A stretch of DNA of 64,000 nt from a virus: the IMG/VR virus record IMGVR_UViG_3300023239_000322, positions 62,001 through 126,000 of that record, one strand, 5' to 3'. The notes beneath the pieces were generated by a model. The model was not told the origin of the DNA, did not search any database, and saw only the letters and a program-made list of their open reading frames with translations. This document shows, in pieces, positions 1 to 7,181 of the stretch (position 1 is its first letter; every line of letters begins with the position of its first letter). Both the position numbers and the translations under genes were made by a program.

Positions 1-2
1 TT

Positions 3-56
3 GGTATTTCAGCATTTGGTCGCACAATGGAAAAGCGTGACAGTAAAGCAGGTTAA
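3..56 (+). CDS. C-terminal end of an upstream gene (partial)
   Basis: The first bases read in frame 3 as the last 17 residues of a protein, ending GRTMEKRDSKAG and TAA. The stop lies directly before the -35 box of the dnaJ promoter, a layout that fits a real gene end. The piece is too short to identify. The two other frames also end soon, so the frame choice is tentative. Confidence 0.35.
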   Translation, partial: GISAFGRTMEKRDSKAG

Positions 57-85
57 TTGACAATCTGCTTTATACATAGTATAAT
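57..85 (+). promoter_or_regulatory. Consensus sigma70-type promoter for dnaJ-clpA
   Basis: TTGACA at 57-62, a 17-base spacer, and TATAAT at 80-85: a perfect match to both hexamers. The expected transcription start, about seven bases past the -10 box, falls on the ATG at 92, so the mRNA should be leaderless. This is probably an early promoter read by unmodified host polymerase. Confidence 0.85.
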
Positions 86-91
86 ATGTCT

Positions 92-937
92 ATGGATTAC
101 TATAAGTCACTGGGCGTAGAACGTTCTGCCAGCGCAGACGAAATCAAAAAAGCATACCGCAAACAAGCAATGAAACACCACCCAGATAGGGGTGGTGACG
201 AAGCTCAGTTCAGACAACTTCAGGAAGCATACGACGTACTTGGTACGCCAAACAAACGAGCAATGTATGATGCTGGTGGGCACCGTAATCGTCAAAACTT
301 TGACCCGAATGCATTCAATAATAGATTTGACCAAGGTGGGGTCGGAGATTTATTTGACTTCTTTGGTCGTAGACAACAACCACAGCAACCACAGCAACGT
401 CGTAACAGAGATATGAAAATCACTGTGGAGATACCGTTACCTGATCTTACTGAATCACAAACTAAAACTATAAGAGTACAAACCAGTAAGGGCGCAGATA
501 CAGAGGTTGAGATACAAATACCTGCTGGAATACAAAACAATATGCGTATAAGGTATCCAGGGTTAGGTGATAACTTTTTTGACACCATTCCTAGAGGAGA
601 CTTGTATGTCTACATCAGACACCAAAATACTAAAAACTTGGTTAAAGTTACAGAAGTAGATGTTATGACCAGAGTCTATTGTGATTTGGCTACAGCAATA
701 AAAGGTGGCAAAGTTCAGGTTGCAGGATTAGATGGGCCTATGTATAATGTAACTATACCTGCTGGAACACAAAGTAAGACTAAATTTAATATCAGTAATA
801 AAGGGTTATGGCAAGATACAAATTGTAATATTAGGGGAAGCCTTATAGCTGAATTAAATATTACTATACCAAATATTAACGACAAACCTGAAATAGAAAA
901 ATTAAAAAAGGCTTTAAATGTTAGCACACAATCCTGA
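92..937 (+). CDS. dnaJ: DnaJ-like (CbpA-type) co-chaperone
   Basis: A J-domain protein of 281 residues. The J domain occupies about residues 1-65 with the HPD motif at 30-32, which stimulates the ATPase of DnaK. A Gly/Phe-rich linker with FDFFG follows (about 70-93), then a substrate-binding C-terminal region with no CxxCxGxG zinc repeats, so it is the CbpA-like type. I place the start at 92 rather than 86 because the ATG at 86 touches the -10 box and the homologous core begins MDYYKSLGV. It overlaps the ClpA-like gene by 20 bases, so the two are co-expressed. Probably it redirects host DnaK and works with the unfoldase next door. Confidence 0.9.
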   Translation: MDYYKSLGVERSASADEIKKAYRKQAMKHHPDRGGDEAQFRQLQEAYDVLGTPNKRAMYDAGGHRNRQNFDPNAFNNRFDQGGVGDLFDFFGRRQQPQQPQQRRNRDMKITVEIPLPDLTESQTKTIRVQTSKGADTEVEIQIPAGIQNNMRIRYPGLGDNFFDTIPRGDLYVYIRHQNTKNLVKVTEVDVMTRVYCDLATAIKGGKVQVAGLDGPMYNVTIPAGTQSKTKFNISNKGLWQDTNCNIRGSLIAELNITIPNINDKPEIEKLKKALNVSTQS

Positions 938-3203
938 GATAGACACAATTATTGCTAAAGCAACAGATTATGCCAAGGAACTAAAACATGAATATGTTAT
1001 AGCGGAACATCTGTTGCTGGCGCTTATTACTTACGAAAATTTTTCGATAATGTTAAAAAAGTTTGGTGCGGATTATGATAATCTGTCAGCGGATTTACGA
1101 CTTTACCTTGAGGGCAGAAAAGAAATTGTTAGGGAAGGTGAAATTCTTCCTAAGAAGACCTATGCGTTAGAACGTATCTTCAATAGAGCATTTACACAGG
1201 TAATGTTCAGTGGTAGAGCGCATATGCAAACCATTGACTTATTTGTAAGCATATTGCAAGAATCTAACAGTCATGCCGCATATTTCCTATTGAAGTACGG
1301 AATTAATACGCAGAGCTTGGTAACGTTCTTTAATAAAAACTACACAGACAAAATAGGAAAAAGCAAACACCACCAACATGCAGATGCAGTCTTAGATGAC
1401 TATTGTACAAATTTATCTGACTTGGCAACAAAAGAAAAAATAGATCCAGTTATCGGACGAGAATCAGAACTAGACGAGATATTTAATGTACTTGCTAAAA
1501 AGAATAAGTCAAATATCTTAATGGTAGGTGATCCTGGTGTTGGTAAGACTGCTATTGCAGAAGGATTAGCTCTAAAAATAAGTCAAGGAAATGCACCTGA
1601 ATACCTACTACCGTATACCGTATATAATTTAGAAATTGGTAGTTTGCTCGCAGGATCAAAGTACAGAGGAGAATTTGAGGATAAAGTTAAAGAAGTATTA
1701 GAAGCACTTAAGGAAAAAGGCAACTGTGTCCTGTTTATTGATGAAGCACATCAAATGCACGGTGCGGGAGCAGGTAGCAGTAGCGGAGTAACCTTCGCAG
1801 AAATGTTTAAACCAGCTCTAGCAAAAGGTGACCTTAAGGTTATCGCATCAACTACCTGGGAAGAGTATACGCAGAGTTTTGAAAAAGATCGTGCATTGAT
1901 GCGTAGGTTCCATAGACTAACAATTGAGGAGCCAAGTCCTGAGGTAGCAAAGGACATCCTATATGGATTAAGGGAAGGATTTGAAAAGTTTCACAAAGGA
2001 AAGATCAGTGACGAGGCTATTGAATCGGCAGTTGATCTAAGTGTGCGATACCAAAGCGATAAGAAGTTACCAGATAAAGCGTTGGACTTAATTGACACTG
2101 CGTGTGCTAAACTTAAAGTTAGGTCACCTAATTATGTACTACGTAAGAGTCATATTGTGGATCTGATTAGTAAGTTTACAAAGATCCCTATCGACCAACT
2201 TGGTGCAGAGGAAACTAACACAGGACTGCAAAACCTAGAAATAAACATTAAGCAAAAACTGTACGGGCAAGACACGGCAGTTGATACGGTATTGGAAAAG
2301 ATTTATGTTGCTAGAGCAGGACTTAAAACTATCAATAGGCCGATCGGTAACTTTCTATTTTTGGGACCCACAGGCACAGGTAAAACAGAGTTTGCTAAAT
2401 TACTAGCAGAGCACATGGGTATGAAATTAATACGTTTTGATATGTCAGAGTACCAAGAGAAACACTCTGTGTCTAAACTTATTGGTGCTCCTCCAGGATA
2501 TGTAGGCTATGACGACGGTAACTTAGGTGGTGGCTTACTGGTTAGGGAAATAGAAAAGTCTCCCAATGCAGTTATTCTCTTCGACGAAATAGAAAAAGCA
2601 CATCCAGACTTAAGCAGTGTATTGCTATCACTAATGGACGAAGGTTTTGTTACAAGCTCTAATGGTAAACGTGCAGACTGTAGAAACACTATTGTGCTAA
2701 TGACCAGTAACTTAGGGGCGGCTGATAACGAACTAAACAACATTGGCTTTGGTAGAGACTTAGAAAAGTTGCATGAAGACGATAAAGCAATTAAAAAATT
2801 CTTTAAACCAGAATTTAGGAATAGGTTAGATGCTATTGTTAAGTTTGCAAAGTTAGACAATCTTGCAATGCGTAAAATTGTAGTAAAGTTTGTTAATGAA
2901 CTTAATGAGCTAGTAAGCGACAAACACATTAATATTAGTGTTACTGAAGCAACTGTTGATTGGTTAGTTGACCAAGGCTTTGACAGTAAGATGGGAGCAA
3001 GACCACTATCTCGTAAGATTGACGAGGCGATTAAAGTACCATTGTCTAAAAAGATACTATTTGAAAATTGTGGTGCTGGCACTACAATTAAAGTAGATGT
3101 TGTTGACGGTGAGTTAGTGTTTGAGACAGACAACAAAATGTTATCATCGACGGTAAAAAAAGATGGACTCATTGTATTGGACCAGTTTAAACCCAAGGGT
3201 TAA
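918..3203 (+). CDS. clpA: ClpA-like AAA+ unfoldase (double ATPase ring)
   Basis: 761 residues, close to the 758 of E. coli ClpA. An N-terminal Clp repeat domain (about 1-140) precedes two AAA+ modules: Walker A GDPGVGKT near 204 with Walker B FIDEAH near 273, and GPTGTGKT near 482 with FDEIEKAHP near 554. The long coiled-coil M domain of ClpB is absent. At the position of the ClpA loop that docks into ClpP there is an IGF tripeptide (about residue 609), as in ClpX. No clpP is visible here, so it may use host ClpP. It starts inside dnaJ (20-base overlap). Confidence 0.88.
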   Translation: MLAHNPEIDTIIAKATDYAKELKHEYVIAEHLLLALITYENFSIMLKKFGADYDNLSADLRLYLEGRKEIVREGEILPKKTYALERIFNRAFTQVMFSGRAHMQTIDLFVSILQESNSHAAYFLLKYGINTQSLVTFFNKNYTDKIGKSKHHQHADAVLDDYCTNLSDLATKEKIDPVIGRESELDEIFNVLAKKNKSNILMVGDPGVGKTAIAEGLALKISQGNAPEYLLPYTVYNLEIGSLLAGSKYRGEFEDKVKEVLEALKEKGNCVLFIDEAHQMHGAGAGSSSGVTFAEMFKPALAKGDLKVIASTTWEEYTQSFEKDRALMRRFHRLTIEEPSPEVAKDILYGLREGFEKFHKGKISDEAIESAVDLSVRYQSDKKLPDKALDLIDTACAKLKVRSPNYVLRKSHIVDLISKFTKIPIDQLGAEETNTGLQNLEINIKQKLYGQDTAVDTVLEKIYVARAGLKTINRPIGNFLFLGPTGTGKTEFAKLLAEHMGMKLIRFDMSEYQEKHSVSKLIGAPPGYVGYDDGNLGGGLLVREIEKSPNAVILFDEIEKAHPDLSSVLLSLMDEGFVTSSNGKRADCRNTIVLMTSNLGAADNELNNIGFGRDLEKLHEDDKAIKKFFKPEFRNRLDAIVKFAKLDNLAMRKIVVKFVNELNELVSDKHINISVTEATVDWLVDQGFDSKMGARPLSRKIDEAIKVPLSKKILFENCGAGTTIKVDVVDGELVFETDNKMLSSTVKKDGLIVLDQFKPKG

Positions 3204-3924
3204 ACTGTTACGAACTAATAAGTTATTTTGGAACAAGTATGCCTTTAAGGTAAAGTTATACGTGCCTGGTGGTAACTATTTGTCTAGCTGGGTAAGTTCT
3301 ATGTATAAGGACATAGATGCAATAACGTATGTGCAACGTAGGATAAAACAACATGCATCAATAAACAAGTTGCTGGTACAACCATACCATCAACATAAAG
3401 GAATAGAGGAACGCCAAGCAAAAATGGAAATATATTTGGCTGACCCAACCACATTGCAACTACTAAAAAAAGCAAAAATGGAAACGGATATTCAGTTTAG
3501 GGTACAAGAGCCAAACATAAGTTTATTTCATAATGACGAGATAGTGCTTCAAGAGGTAGTACAACGTCTTTCTAGTCTAGATCGACGACTGTTGGAAGTC
3601 TCTGGGGTAGTTGATAGCAAACATGCCAAGAGTCTGAAACCTAATGTAATTTTAAATAGTAAGGTACCATACAATTATAAGGTTTATCTAAGGCTAACAC
3701 ATCATGTCAGACACCATGGACCTAAAATTTTACAGTATCTAGATACTTTAGGCAAAGACAGCGTTACGTACCCGGACTCGCTTAAACATGAGCTTCAGAC
3801 ACGTGGGCATGGATGGCATACAATTACTTACTTTTACTGTAATGATCCTGGTATATTAGACTTTATAAATCTAATATGCCCTGATGCTTGTACAACTAAC
3901 CAAGTTTATAAGTTAGTGCATTAA
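3163..3924 (+). CDS. Conserved phage protein of unknown function
   Basis: 253 residues from the first ATG, which overlaps the end of the ClpA-like gene by 41 bases; no alternative start with a clear ribosome site stands out. The protein is rich in basic and aromatic residues and has no signal peptide, membrane segment or motif I recognise. The C-terminal part is His-rich (LTHHVRHHGPK, then RGHGWHTITYFY). Read through from the clpA transcript is likely. Function unknown. Confidence 0.7.
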   Translation: MDSLYWTSLNPRVKLLRTNKLFWNKYAFKVKLYVPGGNYLSSWVSSMYKDIDAITYVQRRIKQHASINKLLVQPYHQHKGIEERQAKMEIYLADPTTLQLLKKAKMETDIQFRVQEPNISLFHNDEIVLQEVVQRLSSLDRRLLEVSGVVDSKHAKSLKPNVILNSKVPYNYKVYLRLTHHVRHHGPKILQYLDTLGKDSVTYPDSLKHELQTRGHGWHTITYFYCNDPGILDFINLICPDACTTNQVYKLVH

Positions 3925-3927
3925 CAG

Positions 3928-3935
3928 CATAAATA
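3928..3935 (+). promoter_or_regulatory. T4-type late promoter octamer
   Basis: CATAAATA, one base from the T4 late octamer TATAAATA, 21 bases before the ATG at 3957 and followed by ATGAGG, a good Shine-Dalgarno. It would drive the small gene at 3957 and the structural-looking genes after it. Confidence 0.6.
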
Positions 3936-3956
3936 AGTATATTAATGAGGTAAACT

Positions 3957-4121
3957 ATGGCTAAAATTCAAGAACAACATGTCGTTATTGCTTTAAGCAA
4001 ACTCAAAAAGGATAGTGATCCTGATGAAATATTATTACCAGAAGAAGTTCTCACTTCATTAGAAGCAGTAGTGCAAGAACTTGTAGGTGACAATGTTATA
4101 GTTGAAATAGCGAAAAATTAA
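3957..4121 (+). CDS. Small acidic phage protein (54 aa)
   Basis: A 54-residue ORF beginning MAKIQEQHVVIALSKLKK. It has a late promoter octamer and an ATGAGG ribosome site just upstream, and its stop overlaps the next start (TAATG), so it is very likely translated. Small proteins of this kind with a MAKIQ start are common in marine T4-like phages, to my memory without a known role. No domain recognised. Confidence 0.7.
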   Translation: MAKIQEQHVVIALSKLKKDSDPDEILLPEEVLTSLEAVVQELVGDNVIVEIAKN

Positions 4122-4492
4122 TGGCAAAGAAAACAGTTACACTTATCCCTAGCACAACGTTTGGTTCAGCCGTAGGCAACTACGATGGTAGTAGTCTGAG
4201 TTTTACCAGCGACAAACACAAAGGTGATGGCTACTACGGCTATGCTGATGGCAGTCACACGGTTGCTATGTTCCCAACAATTCTGGAAGCAACTATTCGC
4301 ATACAGGCTACACTAGCAACTGAACCTGTAGATTCTGATTGGTTCGATGTGGATAACGTAATACTAGGTAATGACAGTACGGCTCAAAGTACAGCAACAA
4401 CATTTACCTTTACTGGTAATTTTGTCTGGATACGTGCTAAAGTAACTGATTTCCAAGCTGGTACAATAACTAAAGTTCAATATCTAAATTAA
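4121..4492 (+). CDS. Probable virion-associated beta-rich protein
   Basis: 123 residues, rich in Thr, Ser, Gly and Asp with alternating hydrophobics, the pattern of a beta-sandwich. It has no signal peptide or cysteines. Coupling to the 54-residue gene upstream and the late octamer at 3928 place it with late genes, so a virion surface or tail accessory role is the best guess. I see no named family motif. Confidence 0.6.
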   Translation: MAKKTVTLIPSTTFGSAVGNYDGSSLSFTSDKHKGDGYYGYADGSHTVAMFPTILEATIRIQATLATEPVDSDWFDVDNVILGNDSTAQSTATTFTFTGNFVWIRAKVTDFQAGTITKVQYLN

Positions 4493-4498
4493 TAGTTA

Positions 4499-5704
4499 AT
4501 GCTAACTGTAGTATATGATCGTAGGAGCGAGTACGGTTTCGTACCTAACCTTATCCAACGTCTGGATATAAAACCCAAATCAAAAGAGTGGTGGGACCTG
4601 TGTATAGAACCACCATATAGTTTTGAGTTTAGATTTCTGCGATATCTTGATGCGGATCAGATCCCATACCAAGAAATATTGATAGATGACTACCAGGGTG
4701 CAGATGGTATCTATCCAATTAACTTAAACATATACGACAAAAGTATTGACTACTTTGCGTTAATTAGACCAGAGTCCTTGCAAAAAGTAAGGGAACACGC
4801 ATTAAATATTGTATTCTACTACAGTGAGGGAGACGATGTTATGTTAGACATAGCAGGGCACCTCACAATACTAAGTAATCAATATAGTATACCACGCAAA
4901 AGTATTAAAATGGTGTGTGCAAATGCACTTGTAACTGATATACCTGGCTATTATTATATCCCAGACGACGAGCTATATTACAGATATCTACATCTAAATA
5001 ACAGTGACTACGTTAAGCATATAAACTTGGATCAACGTAGTAAAAAGTTTACATTGTTAAACAGAATGGACAAACCTTTTAGGCGATTGTTTGCAGGCAG
5101 TCTACACTATCATGGACTTACTAACGATGCATATTTTAGTTACACTAACCAAAACTATAGCACACTGAGCGTAGATGAGAACAATGACCCTGTGTATGGC
5201 TGGAATAAGTGGTTTACCAAAACAAGACTAATTTTAGACAATTTTAGTATGCATTTGCCTATATATGCAGACTACTTGACAGACGACAAACATAATGACC
5301 ACAAACATATTGAACGTAAATTTTATGAAGATGCATACTGGCACATAGTTACAGAAACACACTTTGCATCATGGACCGGATTTTTAACAGAGAAAACATT
5401 TAAACCCATACTAAACTTACAACCATTTGTTATAGTAGGTCCTCCAGGAAGTTTATTATTACTTAAAGATATGGGTTATAAAACATTTGGTAACTGGATA
5501 AATGAGGACTATGATAGGGTTGTAAATGATGAGAAAAGAATGTATTATGTATTTAAACTTGTGTGGCAACTTAGTCAGTTTACGCATGAGCAACACCAGG
5601 ACCTTATGATAAAAATGGCTCCGGTGCTTAAACACAATCAGGAACTACTGTTAAGTAGCAAAAGTAAAAAGTTAACTAACCTAATAGATAAAATGTCATT
5701 ATGA
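4499..5704 (+). CDS. Putative glycosyltransferase (fucosyltransferase/exostosin-like C terminus)
   Basis: 401 residues. The C-terminal third contains LTEKTFKPILNLQPFVIVG followed by a GSLLLLKDMGYKTF stretch (about 297-335). That arrangement, an E-K-x-x-K-P segment then P-F-V-I-x-G-x-P-G, is typical of GT10/GT47-like donor-binding halves found in many marine phages. The N-terminal half is not recognisable. It overlaps the next gene, another glycosyltransferase, by four bases (ATGA), so both probably act on the same glycan. Acceptor and sugar cannot be read from the sequence. Confidence 0.6.
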   Translation: MLTVVYDRRSEYGFVPNLIQRLDIKPKSKEWWDLCIEPPYSFEFRFLRYLDADQIPYQEILIDDYQGADGIYPINLNIYDKSIDYFALIRPESLQKVREHALNIVFYYSEGDDVMLDIAGHLTILSNQYSIPRKSIKMVCANALVTDIPGYYYIPDDELYYRYLHLNNSDYVKHINLDQRSKKFTLLNRMDKPFRRLFAGSLHYHGLTNDAYFSYTNQNYSTLSVDENNDPVYGWNKWFTKTRLILDNFSMHLPIYADYLTDDKHNDHKHIERKFYEDAYWHIVTETHFASWTGFLTEKTFKPILNLQPFVIVGPPGSLLLLKDMGYKTFGNWINEDYDRVVNDEKRMYYVFKLVWQLSQFTHEQHQDLMIKMAPVLKHNQELLLSSKSKKLTNLIDKMSL

Positions 5705-6372
5705 CAGACTTAAGTAAGGTACACATACAGATTGCTATCCCAGCATTTAATGGTATGATGCATGTGTCGTGTTTTAATAGTTTATTGCAGTTTCTAATAG
5801 AAGCCAGCAAAGTAAATCTTAACTGGACATTAGACACAATGGGCAACGAAAGTCTAATACCTAGAGCGAGGAACAACCTAGCTGGTAAGTTTTTACATAA
5901 CACCAATGCAACACATTTAATGTTTATCGACAGTGACATTAGATTTAACCCAAACGATATAATAAAACTACTTACAGCAGATAAAGACATTTGCTGTGGA
6001 GCATATCCTGTCAAACAAATGCCTCCACAACTTGTGATAAATGAACTAACCAGCGGAGAGTTAGAAGGTGACTTAGTAGAAGTCAACACAGCAGGTACAG
6101 GATTTATGTTAATTAAGCGTGATGTTTTTAACAAGATGATAGACAACTTTCCTAAAACCAAATACTCCGACAACGTTGGGCTAGGGGCACAGTATAACCC
6201 GTATTTGTATGCATTATTTGATACAGACATAAGCAAAGAAGGATACTACCTCAGTGAAGACTGGACGTTTTGTTTACGTTGGCGGTCGATAGGTGGTAAA
6301 GTTTGGATACATAAAGGCATAGACTTAGGACATGTAGGAACATATGAATATAGAGCACCTAACAAGAAGTAA
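5701..6372 (+). CDS. GT-A fold glycosyltransferase (family 2-like)
   Basis: 223 residues. The N terminus IQIAIPAFNGMMH is the usual first strand and loop of GT2-like enzymes. SLIPRARNNLAGKF is a conserved phage-GT segment. LMFIDSDIRF (about 78-87) carries the DxD metal and nucleotide-sugar motif, and LSEDWTFCLRW near 190 supplies the ED catalytic region. Cytoplasmic, no signal peptide. Coupled to the putative glycosyltransferase upstream. Confidence 0.78.
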   Translation: MTDLSKVHIQIAIPAFNGMMHVSCFNSLLQFLIEASKVNLNWTLDTMGNESLIPRARNNLAGKFLHNTNATHLMFIDSDIRFNPNDIIKLLTADKDICCGAYPVKQMPPQLVINELTSGELEGDLVEVNTAGTGFMLIKRDVFNKMIDNFPKTKYSDNVGLGAQYNPYLYALFDTDISKEGYYLSEDWTFCLRWRSIGGKVWIHKGIDLGHVGTYEYRAPNKK

Positions 6373-6391
6373 CTATATTATCAAACTAAGC

Positions 6392-6721
6392 ATGTTATCT
6401 ACCGGTAACCTTGAGATTAGTCATAATAACACATTGCAAAAAATACACAGTGTGGCTGGAGATCAATTCAATGTGAAGGTAGACATAGTGTGGGGTAATA
6501 ATCACATTGTGATACGTGCTATTGATGATTCAGAAATAGAGTTTCTTAGACTAGACTCAGAGGTGCCTATTTCTGACTGGGAAGGCAAAAACCTAGCAGA
6601 CTTAGCAGAAAATGTGTCGATAAAAGCAGGCGAAGAGAAACACTTTTTCTTTGTATACCCTGTAAGTCTGTCAGATGCATACTTAAAACTAAACAAAGAC
6701 GATTTATTATACTATGAGTAA
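6392..6721 (+). CDS. Small protein of unknown function, possibly a beta-sandwich
   Basis: 109 residues from the ATG at 6392; an in-frame ATG at 6344 would overlap the previous gene by 29 bases, and I prefer the later start. Alternating hydrophobic residues and a VDIVWGNNHIVIRAIDD segment suggest beta strands. It overlaps the next gene, of similar character, by eight bases. Function unknown. Confidence 0.6.
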   Translation: MLSTGNLEISHNNTLQKIHSVAGDQFNVKVDIVWGNNHIVIRAIDDSEIEFLRLDSEVPISDWEGKNLADLAENVSIKAGEEKHFFFVYPVSLSDAYLKLNKDDLLYYE

Positions 6722-7148
6722 AGAAAAACTGCGATTTAATATATCATTACGTTCGACACATTGGGACAAGAAGCCAGAGTTTGTGGTTACGTTAAATGAC
6801 ACCGCAATAACACAAGGGGTTTGTGGTGGCACAGAGGAATGTTCTTTTTATCACGAATTATCTGAGGGCGATCACGAATTGCAGATACAACTAGTTAATA
6901 AAGAAGATTCAGATTGTGTACAAAACGAGGACAAAACAGAGATACTGAAAGACATGCAACTACACATTAACAGTATCAGTATAGACAACATTAACTTAGA
7001 GCACATTAAACATACTTGTAGTACATTTGTTCCAGAAGATCCCAAACAGCACGAAACCTTGACAGAATGTGTTGATTTAGGCTGGAACGGCACATATATC
7101 TTAAAATTTACCTCACCTTTTTATATTTGGCTTTTGGAAAACATGTAA
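6714..7148 (+). CDS. Probable carbohydrate-binding-module-like phage protein
   Basis: 144 residues. The pattern of a modified noun-like ligand strand (FVVTLNDTAITQG), then EGDHELQIQLVNK, then DMQLHINSISIDNINL and a terminal LGWNGTYILKF resembles small calcium-dependent beta-sandwich sugar-binding modules seen in phage virion proteins. The protein at 9923 shares the same early strand logic (YRLYCNGDLLTER). Family assignment is by fold pattern only. Next to glycosyltransferases and just upstream of a late promoter. Confidence 0.45.
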   Translation: MSKEKLRFNISLRSTHWDKKPEFVVTLNDTAITQGVCGGTEECSFYHELSEGDHELQIQLVNKEDSDCVQNEDKTEILKDMQLHINSISIDNINLEHIKHTCSTFVPEDPKQHETLTECVDLGWNGTYILKFTSPFYIWLLENM

Positions 7149-7154
7149 TAAATA
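7147..7154 (+). promoter_or_regulatory. T4-type late promoter octamer
   Basis: AATAAATA followed by C, 27 bases before the ATG at 7182. It overlaps the stop of the previous gene and is positioned to drive the large glucosaminidase-LysM gene. Confidence 0.6.
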
Positions 7155-7181
7155 CAAGTATATAATTAATGGTGCTAATAA

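Noticed and set aside
86-91. ATG at 86 as the dnaJ start
   Set aside because: It touches the TATAAT box and would lie upstream of the predicted transcription start; the J-domain core begins at 92.
2507-3196. 229-residue minus-strand ORF inside the ClpA-like gene
   Set aside because: Antisense shadow of a strongly supported AAA+ gene; Ser/Leu-rich with no start signal. The same holds for other antisense ORFs across the window.
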